In this document: in pieces, positions 43,043-52,203 of the stretch
Numbering within the stretch: position 1 is the stretch's first letter
Layout: every line of letters begins with the position of its first letter
Assembly: GCA_017469925.1 (NCBI GenBank)
Contig: JAFUFK010000024.1
Coordinates: 36,977-100,976 of the forward strand
DNA: 64,000 nucleotides
Reading direction: 5' to 3'
Source: Bacteroidaceae bacterium
GTDB taxonomy: Bacteria > Bacteroidota > Bacteroidia > Bacteroidales > Bacteroidaceae
The notes under the pieces: model-generated
The model's database searches: none
Seen by the model: only the letters and a program-made list of their open reading frames with translations
What the model was told of the DNA's origin: nothing
Made by a program: the position numbers and the translations under genes

Positions 43043-43087
43043 AGGATTATATTCCCCTCCCTCACAGGGAGGGGTTAGGGGTGGGTC
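42970..43087. repeat. Paired GC palindrome element R2
   Basis: GACCC...CTAACCCCTCCCTGTGAGGGAGGGG and its exact inverse, ending GGGTC, are separated by about 50 AT-rich bases. It spans the response-regulator/kinase junction: the left half encodes PLPHREGLGVG near the kinase start and the right half encodes the last residues (PTPNPSL) of the regulator. Confidence 0.85.
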
Positions 43088-43613
43088 TGTTATTCTTCAG
43101 TTTCTTGTACAGCGTGGGGCGGCTGATGCCGAGCAGGTCGGCGGCCTTCGACATATTCCCGTGACTCACGTCCACGGCCCGACGGATGTGTTCGCTCTCC
43201 AGGGCGTCCAGCGTCGGCATGTTGGCATGCTGTTCCAGCACGTCGCGCAGTTTGCGCTTCAGTTCGTCGTTGTCCCAGGGCTTCACGATGAAATCCGCCG
43301 CCCCCGCTTTCAGTCCCCGCACGGCGAGGCTCACGTCGGCGTAGGCCGTCAGCAGCACGACGGGCACCGAGGGAAAGCGCTTACGCAGGGCACGCAGCCA
43401 GAACAGGCCCTCGCTGCCCGAGTTCACACCCAGCGAGAAGTTCATGTCCAGCAAGACCAGGTCCACTTCCTCTCCCTCCATCGTCTTCACCAACAGGTCG
43501 GGTGTATTGAGTGTCTTCACCCGCATGAACATTGGCTCCAGGGCCATGCGCAGGGCCGTCAGCACCGTCTCGTTGTCATCTACGACCACCAGGGTTCCGT
43601 ATTTCGTCATCAT
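43062..43613 (-). CDS. Response regulator: receiver plus Fis-type HTH, no AAA+ domain
   Basis: 183 residues. The receiver has VVDDN acidic residues, phosphoacceptor Asp56 (LVLLDMNF), Thr89 and Lys111 (IVKPWDN). After a linker of about 15 residues, a Fis-type helix-turn-helix reads HIRRAVDVSHGNMSKAADLLGISRPTLYKKLK. NtrC-type regulators carry a sigma-54 AAA+ domain between these parts; it is absent here, as in RegA/ActR. It probably controls the divergent export operon. The C-terminal PTPNPSL is translated repeat R2. Confidence 0.9.
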   Translation of the reverse strand: MMTKYGTLVVVDDNETVLTALRMALEPMFMRVKTLNTPDLLVKTMEGEEVDLVLLDMNFSLGVNSGSEGLFWLRALRKRFPSVPVVLLTAYADVSLAVRGLKAGAADFIVKPWDNDELKRKLRDVLEQHANMPTLDALESEHIRRAVDVSHGNMSKAADLLGISRPTLYKKLKNNRPTPNPSL

Positions 43614-43905
43614 CTTCCTTTTTATTATTTATGTTGCAAAGATAGAAACTTTTCGCGAAAGGCCTTGCTTCGCAGCGTCGGAAAGTGCGAGGTGTAAAGA
43701 AATAATACACTTTTGTGTTAAATAACTTTACATTCATCGTTTTTCGGCGAAAAACGTTTGCCGCCCCACGCCGAACGCCCTACCTTTGCAGTGTTAAACA
43801 ACTTTCTCATTGAATGCGAAGACTGCTTTTCGTTCAAAGCAGGTTAATTAGTTAAACAATCATCCCCTGCCACCTGCGACAGGCCGCAGGGTTTCTTAAA
43901 AAACT
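43614..43905. promoter_or_regulatory. Divergent control region of the two-component and export operons
   Basis: Minus -7 box TATCTTTG at 43644-43637 serves the regulator. The plus promoter is TTTG 43757-43760, 20-nt spacer, TACCTTTG 43781-43788. Between them, TGTAAAG (43693-43699)...ACAC-TTTT-GTGT...CTTTACA (43726-43732) is an interrupted inverted repeat. CGTTTTTC-ggc-GAAAAACG (43738-43756) is a perfect 8-bp inverted repeat abutting the -33 box. GTGTTAAAyAACTTT occurs at 43715 and 43791. A leader of about 110 nt precedes the tolC ATG. Confidence 0.75.
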
Positions 43906-45294
43906 ATGAAGAAGACCATCATCATAACCCTCTGCTCCGTATGCTGCAACTGGATTGCAGCCCAGGAGCCGCAACCCATGACCGCCGACGAGTGCATGGC
44001 CTATGCCGTGGCACACAACCGCGACGTGCGGAAGGCGGCGCTCACGCTCGATAACTACGAGGCCAACCGCCTCGGGGCCATCGGCGACTTCCTGCCAACC
44101 ATTTCAGCCAGCGCTTCGGCGCAGTACAACTTCGGTCGAGGCATCGACCCCGAGACCAACACCTACACCAACGTGACGACCTTCTATCAGGGCTTCGGCA
44201 CGTCGGCCTCGCTGCCCGTGTTCGACGGACTGGCCCGCCTCCATGCCCTGCGTGCCGCACGGGCGGACGTGCTCATGGGCAAGTCGGCCCTCGAGAGTCA
44301 GCAGGGCCAAGTCGCCCTCCAGACCCTTCAGGCGTTCGTCGATGTGCAGTACTACCAAGGCACCGTGGCGATGGCCGAGGAGAAACTCCGGGAGAGCGAG
44401 GGCCTGCTACGCCAGACGCGCACGATGGAGGAGGTAGGTCGCAAGTCGCCCGCCGACGTGGCGCAGATGGAGGCCCAGCAGGCCCAGGCCAGCGTGGAGG
44501 TCGTAAGGCAGCGCAACCGCCTGGAGCAGGCCATGCTGACGCTGAAGCAGGTGATGAACTGGCCCTCCGCCGATAGCCTCATACTTGCCCCAATCGCCCA
44601 CTCTACCCAGGATGCCCATTCCGCCCATGACGGAGACAATGGCCCATTGGGGCTGAATGGGGCGATGGAAGAGGAGCGCCAAGCCTTCTTCGCCATGGAA
44701 TCGGCCCGCCATGCCCTGCGTCGCGCGAAGGCCAACCTCTGGCCCAGCATCTCGCTTTCGGCAGGTTGGAGCACAACATACTACAAGACACTGGACGCAC
44801 CGGCGAGCACCTCGTGGCGCCAGCAGATGCGCAACAACCGAGGCGAGTGGGTGGCCGCCAGCCTTTCGTTCCCCCTCTTCGGACGGCTCTCGGCGGTGAC
44901 CGCCATCCGTCGCGCGCGTAATAATTATAGGTATGCCCAGGAGGCCTACGAGCAGAAGCGGGAGGAACTGGACAAACTGCGCCGCGAGGCCGTGATGGAT
45001 GCCGAGGCGTACCATCGCGAGGCCGAGGGAATGCAGAAGAAGGTGGAGGCGGACAGCCTGGCCTACCAACTGACGCGCCGCCAGTGGGAGGAGGGCCTCT
45101 CGACTGCCATCGACGTGACGAACACCTCCGCCACCCTCCTCAACAGCCGTGCCTCGGCCTTGCAAGCAAGGCTGATGGCTATATTGAAACAAAGATTAGC
45201 ACAATACTACGACCCCACCCCCTCACCCCTCCCGAGGGAGGGGAGTATGATGGGGTACGAGGGTCATAAGAAGATAACAACAATTAATAATTAA
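43906..45294 (+). CDS. TolC-family outer-membrane efflux protein
   Basis: 462 residues with signal peptide KKTIIITLCSVCCNWIAA. It shows the tandem coiled-coil TolC (OEP) layout: MTADECMAYAVAHNRDVRKAALTLDNYEANRLGAIGDFLPTIS in the first half and FFAMESARHALRRAKANLWPSISLSAGW in the second, each with long helices. It forms the outer-membrane exit duct for the HlyD-ABC system encoded next. The C-terminal PTPSPLPREGS is translated repeat R3, beyond the conserved domain. First gene of a six-gene operon with a canonical promoter. Confidence 0.9.
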   Translation: MKKTIIITLCSVCCNWIAAQEPQPMTADECMAYAVAHNRDVRKAALTLDNYEANRLGAIGDFLPTISASASAQYNFGRGIDPETNTYTNVTTFYQGFGTSASLPVFDGLARLHALRAARADVLMGKSALESQQGQVALQTLQAFVDVQYYQGTVAMAEEKLRESEGLLRQTRTMEEVGRKSPADVAQMEAQQAQASVEVVRQRNRLEQAMLTLKQVMNWPSADSLILAPIAHSTQDAHSAHDGDNGPLGLNGAMEEERQAFFAMESARHALRRAKANLWPSISLSAGWSTTYYKTLDAPASTSWRQQMRNNRGEWVAASLSFPLFGRLSAVTAIRRARNNYRYAQEAYEQKREELDKLRREAVMDAEAYHREAEGMQKKVEADSLAYQLTRRQWEEGLSTAIDVTNTSATLLNSRASALQARLMAILKQRLAQYYDPTPSPLPREGSMMGYEGHKKITTINN

Positions 45295-45337
45295 ACGTAA
45301 CCACTCCCTCCCCTCGGGGAGGGTTGGGGTAGGGGTC
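45211..45337. repeat. Paired GC palindrome element R3
   Basis: Starts GACCCCACCCCC and ends GTAGGGGTC, with palindromes CCCTCCCGAGGGAGGGG and CTCCCTCCCCTCGGGGAGGG around an AT-rich centre. It covers the tolC 3' end and the whole tolC-hlyD spacer, six bases before the hlyD ATG. Confidence 0.82.
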
Positions 45338-45342
45338 AAATT

Positions 45343-46596
45343 ATGGACAGGAAAATAGAACGAACACGCGCAGACAAACTGCGCAAGCACTGGCCCTGGT
45401 TGGCAGGGGCAGCGGTGATGGTGGCGATGCTGCTGTGGCTCGCCGCAGGCAACCACAGCGCCACGCTACGAGTAGCGGAGGACGAAGTGACTGTGAGCAC
45501 GGTCAGCCGGGGCGAGTTCAAGGACTACGTCCGCACCTCGGGGCAGGTGATGCCCATCCAGGTCGTGCAGATAGCACCCGAGGAGGGCGGCATCGTCATG
45601 GAGAAGGTAGTGGAAGAGGGCACGAGTGTCCACCGGGGCGACGTCATCGTGCGCCTGGCGAATGCCAACCTCGACCTGCAAATCCTGAACGCCGAGGCCG
45701 AACTGGCCGAGAAACAGAACATGTTGCGCAACACGCAGGTGGCGATGGAGCAGGACCGCCTCTCGAACATGACCGAGGAGGCTCAACTCATGATGGACAC
45801 GGAGCGCAAGCGCCGCACCAAGGAACAGAACGAACGCCTCTACGGCGAACGCCTCATCAGCAAGGAGGACTACGTGCAGAGCCGCGAGGACTGGGAACTG
45901 GCGGAGCGCAAGAAAAGCCTCGTGAAATCGCGCCTGAAGCAGGACAGCATCTACCGCTCCGTGCAGATGGACCAGATGGAGGACAACCTGGCCGCCATGC
46001 GCCGCAATGTGGTCCTCGTGCGCCAGCGCAAGGAGAAACTGGAGGTGCGCGCCACGATAGACGGCGAACTGGGCCTCTTGGACGTGGAACTGGGGCAGAG
46101 CATCCAGCCGGGCATGAAGATAGGGCAGATAAACGACCTGCGCGACTTCAAGGTGCAGGCGCTCGTCGACGAGCACTACATCGAACGCCTGCGCCAGGGC
46201 CTGCGCGCCACCACGGAGCGTGAGGGGCAGCGTTACGCCCTGCGCGTCCGCAAGGTCTATCCCGAAGTGCGCGAGGGCAAGTTCCGCGTCGATTTCGTCT
46301 TCGACGACGTGCGACCCGCACAGATGCGCTCTGGCCAGACACTCTACCTCAACGTCGAACTCGGGCAGAGCGAGGAGGCTGTGCTCATACCGCGCGGCAC
46401 GTTCTTCCAGACGACGGGCGGGCAGTGGATATTCGTACTCGACAAGAGTGGCTCGAAAGCCTATCGGCGCAACATTCGCATCGGTCGCCAGAATCCCCAG
46501 TACTACGAAGTCCTCGAGGGACTGGAGCCGGGCGAGCGCGTCATTACCTCGGGCTATGAGGCCTACAAAGACTACGAAGTGTTGGAGATGAAATGA
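45343..46596 (+). CDS. HlyD-family periplasmic adaptor (membrane fusion protein)
   Basis: 417 residues. A basic N terminus (DRKIERTRADKLRKHWPW) precedes one membrane segment (LAGAAVMVAMLLWLAAG). The first half-lipoyl region is GQVMPIQVVQIAPEEGGIV and KVVEEGTSVHRGDVIVRLAN, followed by a long coiled-coil hairpin (about residues 105-235). The second half-lipoyl part is LEVRATIDGELGLLDVELGQ, then a beta-barrel and a membrane-proximal end (GLEPGERVITSGYEAY). It bridges the ABC permeases and TolC, as in MacA. Confidence 0.92.
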   Translation: MDRKIERTRADKLRKHWPWLAGAAVMVAMLLWLAAGNHSATLRVAEDEVTVSTVSRGEFKDYVRTSGQVMPIQVVQIAPEEGGIVMEKVVEEGTSVHRGDVIVRLANANLDLQILNAEAELAEKQNMLRNTQVAMEQDRLSNMTEEAQLMMDTERKRRTKEQNERLYGERLISKEDYVQSREDWELAERKKSLVKSRLKQDSIYRSVQMDQMEDNLAAMRRNVVLVRQRKEKLEVRATIDGELGLLDVELGQSIQPGMKIGQINDLRDFKVQALVDEHYIERLRQGLRATTEREGQRYALRVRKVYPEVREGKFRVDFVFDDVRPAQMRSGQTLYLNVELGQSEEAVLIPRGTFFQTTGGQWIFVLDKSGSKAYRRNIRIGRQNPQYYEVLEGLEPGERVITSGYEAYKDYEVLEMK

Positions 46597-46605
46597 AGCG
46601 TATGA

Positions 46606-46693
46606 TGAAGCGATACGTGGCTTCACGCCCTGCCATATAGTGGCAGAAGACCCTGCCATACTGTGGCAGAGATTCCTGCCATACTGTGGCAGA
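46606..46693. repeat. Phased palindromic repeat, 23-bp period (site IV)
   Basis: CCTGCCATAnwGTGGCAGA begins at 46629, 46652 and 46675, exactly 23 bp apart; copies 2 and 3 are identical over 19 bases. Each has arms CTGCCA/TGGCAG. A degenerate unit in phase at 46606 has TGAAGC/GCTTCA. It fills the only long gap inside the export operon, between hlyD and the first permease. Confidence 0.85.
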
Positions 46694-46738
46694 CGGAGAA
46701 AGAATACGAAGATAAAAAACAAACGATACGAATAGAAT

Positions 46739-49120
46739 ATGGACACACTACGAAACCTTTATTACATGGCCCGGCGCTTCCGGGTGGCCACGGTGCTGAA
46801 CGCCGTGGGACTCACGGTGGCGCTGGTGGCCTTCTACCTGTTCATGACGCAGGTGGTGTATAATCACGAGTACAACCGCGCCCTGACACACTCGGAACGG
46901 CTCTACCGACTGGAGTTCCAGTCGATGTGGGACGACCACGACTGGCAACCCAACGCCAACCGCATGTTTGCGGAATGCGTGGAACGACTGCCGCAGGTGG
47001 AGAGCCTGGGCTTCGTGCAGATGTGGGAGGGCGGATTCCGCTTCGTTAAAGAGGGTACGGAGATGGAAATGCCCGCGAAGGGCTGTTCCGACGGCTTCGT
47101 CCGCACGATGGCTCCCCTCTGCCTCAGCGGCGAACTGGATTGGAAGGAGGACGACCGCCACGGCATCATCCTGCCGCGCAGCATGGCCCTCCAGTATTTC
47201 GGCGAGGTGGACGTGGCCGGGCGCAGAATGATGCGTGACAACGGCGACAGCGTGCTCGTCCGTGGTGTCTATGAGGACTTCCCTGCAAACACGCTGGCCA
47301 AGAACATGGCGTACTGGAACATCGGCGACGAGAACAAGGACAACTTCTCGAACTTCAACTACCAGTGCTACGTGCGGCTGCGCGCCGAGGTAGATACCGT
47401 AGGGCTGGACGAGACGATAAGCCACGGCTGCTACGACGTGATGAAGCAGACCGCCATCGCCCAGGGCATGGGCGACGAGTTGGAGGAAGAGGAGAAGAAC
47501 GAGGATTTCCAAATCAACCTGCACTTGCGCCCTTTGCGCGAGACTTACTTCTCGGGCATCGACCCCGCCACCGACCGAGGCAACCGCTCCGTCGACCTCA
47601 TCTTGCGACTGGCCTGCGTGATGGTCATCGTCGTGGGCAGCATCAACTTCCTCAACTTCATGCTGGCGGAGGCTCCCATGCGTGTGCGAAGTGTCAATAC
47701 CCGTCGCATCTTGGGCAGCCCTCTATGGCAACTGCGACTGAGCCTCGTCGGCGAGGCCCTGCTGGTGGGCGTGGGCGTGTTTGTGCTGGCTATGGCGGTG
47801 ATGCATCTGCTCTCGGAGTGGCCTTACCTGCGCGAACTGGCCGCAGGCAGCATCGCCCTGAAAGACCATCTCTGGCTCATGGGAGCGACGTTGGCGGTAG
47901 CCCTCCTGATGGGCCTCGTGGCCGGTGTGTATCCGGCTTGGTACGTCACCTCCTTCCAGCCCGCACTGGCACTGCAAGGCTCCTTCGGCCTGACACCCCG
48001 AGGCAAGCGACTCCGCACGGGCCTCATCGCCCTGCAACTCGTCATCGCCTGCGTCATGGTCGTCTATCTGGGCATCCTGGGCCTGCAGAGCCGCCTCATC
48101 TACAGATCGGACTACGGTTTCGAGAAGGACGAGGTGCTGTATTGCGCCATCTGGGACATACTGGACAAGAAGGAGGCTCTGCGCTCCGAGGTGCTGAAAC
48201 TGACGGGTGTGGAGGAGGTGAGTTTCTCCGAATTCGTCATCGGCACGCAGGACACCTACATGGGTTGGGGGCGCGGCGACGGCGAACATCAGGTGTCGTT
48301 CGTCTGTATGCCCTGCGACTGGCGCTACCTGCGCACGATGGGCATCGAGGTGGAGGAGGGACGCGACTTCCAGGAGCACGACCAGGATGTCTATATCATC
48401 AACCGCCGCATGAAGGAAGCCTGCGACTGGGTGGAACTGGATAAACCCCTCTTGAAGGACGAAGGTCCCGTCGTCGGCGTGTGCTCGAACGTGCGCTATG
48501 CCTCGGTACGTGTGGACCGTGGGGCGACCGACCTCGCCTTCTACATCATGGGGCCGAAGTTCGCCGAATGGGGCGATCAACTGAACAAGATGAATATCCG
48601 CGTGGGCAAGAACATCGATAAGATTGCCGTGATGCGCCAGGTGAAGGCCCTCGCCGACAGCATGAACGAGGGCAAGGAGCACGATGTCTATTTCCTCGAC
48701 CAACTGCTGCAACGAACCTACGAAGACGAGTTCCGCTTCATGCGCCAGGTGTTGCTGTTCTCCTTCCTGACGCTCGTCGTCACCCTCATCGGTATCTTCT
48801 GCCTCACGCTCTTCGAGACGGAGTATCGCCGCAAGGAAATTGGCATCCGCAAGATTATGGGCTCCACCACCGCCCAGGTATTGCGTCTGTTCCTCGGTCG
48901 CTATGCTGCCATTACGGCGTGCGCCTTCCTCGTGGCCGCGCCGCTGGCCTACCTCATCGGCTCGCGCTGGCTCCAGAACTTTGCCGAGCGCACGTCCATC
49001 CACTGGTGGCTCTTCCCCTTGGCCCTCGCTGCCGTTAGTCTCGTCACCCTCGGCACCGTTGCCCTGCAAAGCCTCCGCGCGGCGAACGAGAATCCGATAA
49101 ATAGCATTAAGAATGAATAA
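46739..49120 (+). CDS. ABC transporter permease, FtsX/MacB type (first of three)
   Basis: 793 residues in the double-FtsX layout. An N-terminal membrane helix (FRVATVLNAVGLTVALVAFYLF) and a periplasmic MacB-like domain (about 40-280) are followed by three helices (LACVMVIVVGSINFLNFMLA near 287). A second periplasmic domain and three C-terminal helices follow, with YRRKEIGIRKIMGSTTAQVLRLFL. The conserved R-x-KEI-x-IRK-hinge is the ATPase contact. Substrate unknown. It follows the repeat array by 45 bases and precedes the ATPase by 31. Confidence 0.88.
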   Translation: MDTLRNLYYMARRFRVATVLNAVGLTVALVAFYLFMTQVVYNHEYNRALTHSERLYRLEFQSMWDDHDWQPNANRMFAECVERLPQVESLGFVQMWEGGFRFVKEGTEMEMPAKGCSDGFVRTMAPLCLSGELDWKEDDRHGIILPRSMALQYFGEVDVAGRRMMRDNGDSVLVRGVYEDFPANTLAKNMAYWNIGDENKDNFSNFNYQCYVRLRAEVDTVGLDETISHGCYDVMKQTAIAQGMGDELEEEEKNEDFQINLHLRPLRETYFSGIDPATDRGNRSVDLILRLACVMVIVVGSINFLNFMLAEAPMRVRSVNTRRILGSPLWQLRLSLVGEALLVGVGVFVLAMAVMHLLSEWPYLRELAAGSIALKDHLWLMGATLAVALLMGLVAGVYPAWYVTSFQPALALQGSFGLTPRGKRLRTGLIALQLVIACVMVVYLGILGLQSRLIYRSDYGFEKDEVLYCAIWDILDKKEALRSEVLKLTGVEEVSFSEFVIGTQDTYMGWGRGDGEHQVSFVCMPCDWRYLRTMGIEVEEGRDFQEHDQDVYIINRRMKEACDWVELDKPLLKDEGPVVGVCSNVRYASVRVDRGATDLAFYIMGPKFAEWGDQLNKMNIRVGKNIDKIAVMRQVKALADSMNEGKEHDVYFLDQLLQRTYEDEFRFMRQVLLFSFLTLVVTLIGIFCLTLFETEYRRKEIGIRKIMGSTTAQVLRLFLGRYAAITACAFLVAAPLAYLIGSRWLQNFAERTSIHWWLFPLALAAVSLVTLGTVALQSLRAANENPINSIKNE

Positions 49121-49151
49121 TCGTTAAATCATAAAATCTTTAATTCAAGTC

Positions 49152-49811
49152 ATGTTACAATTAACCGACATTACCAAGGTGTTCCGCACCGAAGAGATTG
49201 AAACTGTCGCCCTGGGCGGCGTGTCATTAACCGTAAAGCCCGGCGAGTTCGTGGCTGTCATGGGCCCCTCGGGCTGTGGCAAATCGACGTTGCTCAACGT
49301 CCTGGGCCTGCTCGACAACCCCACCAGCGGGCGCTATGTGCTCGACGGCGAGGAGGTGGGCACCCTGAAGGAGCGCCAGCGCACCCGCGTCCGCAAGGGC
49401 AAGATTGGCTTCGTGTTCCAGTCGTTCAACCTCATCGAGGAACTGAACGTGGAGCAGAACGTGGAGTTGCCCCTGCGCTACCTCGGTGTGCCTGCCCGCG
49501 AACGCAAGCAGCGCGTGACCGAAATCCTGCAACGCATGGCCATCAGCCACCGCGCCAAGCACTTCCCCAACCAACTCTCCGGCGGTCAGCAGCAGCGCGT
49601 GGCCATCGCTCGCGCCGTGGTCAGCAACCCCAAACTCATCTTGGCCGACGAGCCCACGGGTAACCTCGACTCGAAGAACGGCCTGGAGGTGATGCAACTG
49701 CTGACCCAACTGAATCAGGAGGGCACCACCATCGTCATGGTCACCCACTCGCAGCGCGACGCGCAGTTCGCCAGCCGCATCGTCGAGATGCTGGACGGTA
49801 AGATGGTGTGA
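49152..49811 (+). CDS. ABC transporter ATPase, MacB/LolD type
   Basis: 219 residues. Walker [11 protein letters not shown] (about 38-47), Q loop [12 protein letters not shown], signature [14 protein letters not shown], Walker [14 protein letters not shown], and the switch His in VMVTHS. It is the only ATPase gene in the operon and presumably energises all three neighbouring permeases, which lack nucleotide-binding domains of their own. MacB-type systems transmit force to the periplasm rather than moving substrate through the membrane. Confidence 0.95.
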   Translation: MLQLTDITKVFRTEEIETVALGGVSLTVKPGEFVAVMGPSGCGKSTLLNVLGLLDNPTSGRYVLDGEEVGTLKERQRTRVRKGKIGFVFQSFNLIEELNVEQNVELPLRYLGVPARERKQRVTEILQRMAISHRAKHFPNQLSGGQQQRVAIARAVVSNPKLILADEPTGNLDSKNGLEVMQLLTQLNQEGTTIVMVTHSQRDAQFASRIVEMLDGKMV

Positions 49812-49830
49812 AAGTTGAAGATATATAGAG

Positions 49831-52194
49831 ATGACAAGTTACCTTCATTTCCTATCGAGAAACAAACTGTACACGTGCATCGAGGCCTTCGGCATGGCCT
49901 TTGCGCTGGGATTCGTCATCCTGCTCGTGGCGTATGCCAAGACGGAGTTCGACGTGGGCAAGAACATCAAGAATGCCCGGGAGATATATGTCCTGGGCAC
50001 CGGCGACATGTCTGGCATGACGCTGGACACGCCTGTAGAGTTCTTCCCGCAGGTGCCCGAAATCGACACATGGACACGCATCGCGAACGGTGTGGAGCAG
50101 GATGTCATGGTCGGGGACGAATACTTCAACGTCAAGTCGGTGTTCATCGACTCCACCTTCTTCCAGTTCTTCGACTATCGCCTGACGGGCTGCAATCGCG
50201 AGCGGGTGCTGACGAGCGAGGACGAGGTCATCGTGGCGGAGTCCTTTGCCCGCAAGGCATTCGGCACCGAGGAAGCCGTGGGCAAGCAGTTGCGGGTGGG
50301 CGACAAGGTCTTCACCATCAGCGGCGTAGTGCAAGACTTCGGGCGCAAGGACCTCTTCCAGCCCACCGACCTGTTCTTCAGCATCAAGCGGGCCTACGAC
50401 TACTACCAGCGCATGGACAACTTCGGCAACACGCTCACATTCCTCACCCTGAAGGCTGGTGCGGACAGCCAGACCGTGGCTCGGAAACTGCTGAAGAAAT
50501 ACACGGAATACTGGCGGGAGTTCTATGCCGAGGACAATAGTTCGGGCAAGATGCTATGGGGCTCCACGCTCACGCGCTTCGACGAGGTCTATTTTTCATC
50601 GCTCAAAAGTTATACCGTCATTAAGAAAGGCAACCGCAACCTCGTGGAAGTCCTGTTGCTCGTGGCCTTCGTGCTACTGGTTTCGGCCTGCTTCAACTAC
50701 ATCAACCTCTCTGTGGCCCTCACCAGCAAGCGTGCTAAGGAGATGACGATGCGCCGCGTGCTGGGTGCCCAGCGGTGGGCCATCGTGTTGCGCTACATTG
50801 GCGAGGCCTTCGTCTTCACTGCGGGCTGCTTCCTGCTGGGTTACCTTGTGGCCCACCTGCTCCATCCGCTCCTGGAGGAATGGCTCACTACGACCATCCC
50901 CCTCTGGCCAGACTGGCCGACCCTCCTCGCCGGTCTCTCCGTTCTGCTGTTGCTCTCCGTCGTGTCCAGTCTGCTGCCCGCCACGCTCGTGCTGCAGTTC
51001 CGACCGTTGGACGTGGTGAAGGGCACGTTCCAAGTGAAGAACAAAATGGTGTTCAGCCGAGTGTTCATCGTCGTGCAGAACGTCATCAGCACGACCCTGA
51101 TTGCCGTAGCCCTGACCATGACCCTGCAGATGCACCACCTCCTGACGCTGCCCACTGGTTACGAGACCGACAGCCTCATATACGTCGAAGCCTGGGACAT
51201 CGGCTATAAGCCCGAGCGGCAGGAGATTCTCCGCCAGCGCCTGCTTTCGCTTCCCCAGGTGGAGGCCGTGGGGCGAACGGGCAGTATGCCGTTCAATGCC
51301 AGTTACAACGGTTTGCAGGATGCAGAAGGCAACACATCGTGGATATGCTTTTCGAGCATGGACACCATTGCCTTCCGCCTTCTGGGCTTCCGCATCGTGG
51401 AGCAGTTCTGCGCCCCTGCGGACAGCCTCTGCTGGATAGGCCGCGACACCCAGCAACGCTATCAGGTCAGTGCGGCCCATCCCACCATCGACGGCGACGC
51501 AGGGGGAACGACGGGCGTCATCTCCATGCAACCCCGGTACACGGTGTGCGGCATCGTCGAGAACTATCGCGCTGGCATGGCCAACTATACTCCCAATCTT
51601 GAGGACGCTCACAACGTGATCAGGCTCCTCGCTCCCGGCGATTGGTCGTGGTGCTTCGTTGTCAAGGTCCGCGGTGACCGCACCGAAGCACTCTCTGCCA
51701 TTCGTAAGACCTGCACTGAGGTGGCTCTGGAGGCGACCGGCTACCCGAAAGAACTCAGTTGCACCTACCTCGACGACCTGCTGCGCGACGCCCTCGCCCA
51801 GGAGCGCCACACCATGCAACTCGTCCTGTGCTTCATGTTCATCTCCATCCTCATCTCCGCCCTCGGTCTCTTCGCCATGTCGCTCAACTACTGCGAGCAG
51901 CACAGCCGCGCGATAGCCCTCCGCAAGATTATGGGCGCCACCGTCCGCGAGTCGGCTTGGAAACTCTCCTGGCCGTTCATCGCCCTCTCGCTGATGGCCG
52001 TGGCCCTGGCCGTGCCGCTGTGCGTGAAGGTCATGCACCGCTACTTGCAGGACTTCTACTACCAGATACCCTTCCCCTGGCCGGTCATCCCCGTGGCTGC
52101 GCTCATAGCCATCGCCGTCGTCGCCCTGTCCGTCCTGGGTCAGACCTTGCGGATAGCCACAAGGAACCCCATAGAAGGAATAAAAACGGAATAA
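49831..52194 (+). CDS. ABC transporter permease, FtsX/MacB type (second)
   Basis: 787 residues, again with one N-terminal helix (IEAFGMAFALGFVILLVAYAK), a periplasmic domain, a helix group (LVEVLLLVAFVLLVSACFNYINLSVALTSKRAKEMTMRRVLGA), a second periplasmic domain and three C-terminal helices (SRAIALRKIMGATVRESAW). It starts 19 bases after the ATPase. It is collinear with the other two permeases but clearly diverged, so not a recent duplicate. Confidence 0.88.
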   Translation: MTSYLHFLSRNKLYTCIEAFGMAFALGFVILLVAYAKTEFDVGKNIKNAREIYVLGTGDMSGMTLDTPVEFFPQVPEIDTWTRIANGVEQDVMVGDEYFNVKSVFIDSTFFQFFDYRLTGCNRERVLTSEDEVIVAESFARKAFGTEEAVGKQLRVGDKVFTISGVVQDFGRKDLFQPTDLFFSIKRAYDYYQRMDNFGNTLTFLTLKAGADSQTVARKLLKKYTEYWREFYAEDNSSGKMLWGSTLTRFDEVYFSSLKSYTVIKKGNRNLVEVLLLVAFVLLVSACFNYINLSVALTSKRAKEMTMRRVLGAQRWAIVLRYIGEAFVFTAGCFLLGYLVAHLLHPLLEEWLTTTIPLWPDWPTLLAGLSVLLLLSVVSSLLPATLVLQFRPLDVVKGTFQVKNKMVFSRVFIVVQNVISTTLIAVALTMTLQMHHLLTLPTGYETDSLIYVEAWDIGYKPERQEILRQRLLSLPQVEAVGRTGSMPFNASYNGLQDAEGNTSWICFSSMDTIAFRLLGFRIVEQFCAPADSLCWIGRDTQQRYQVSAAHPTIDGDAGGTTGVISMQPRYTVCGIVENYRAGMANYTPNLEDAHNVIRLLAPGDWSWCFVVKVRGDRTEALSAIRKTCTEVALEATGYPKELSCTYLDDLLRDALAQERHTMQLVLCFMFISILISALGLFAMSLNYCEQHSRAIALRKIMGATVRESAWKLSWPFIALSLMAVALAVPLCVKVMHRYLQDFYYQIPFPWPVIPVAALIAIAVVALSVLGQTLRIATRNPIEGIKTE

Positions 52195-52203
52195 GAAAAA
52201 ACT

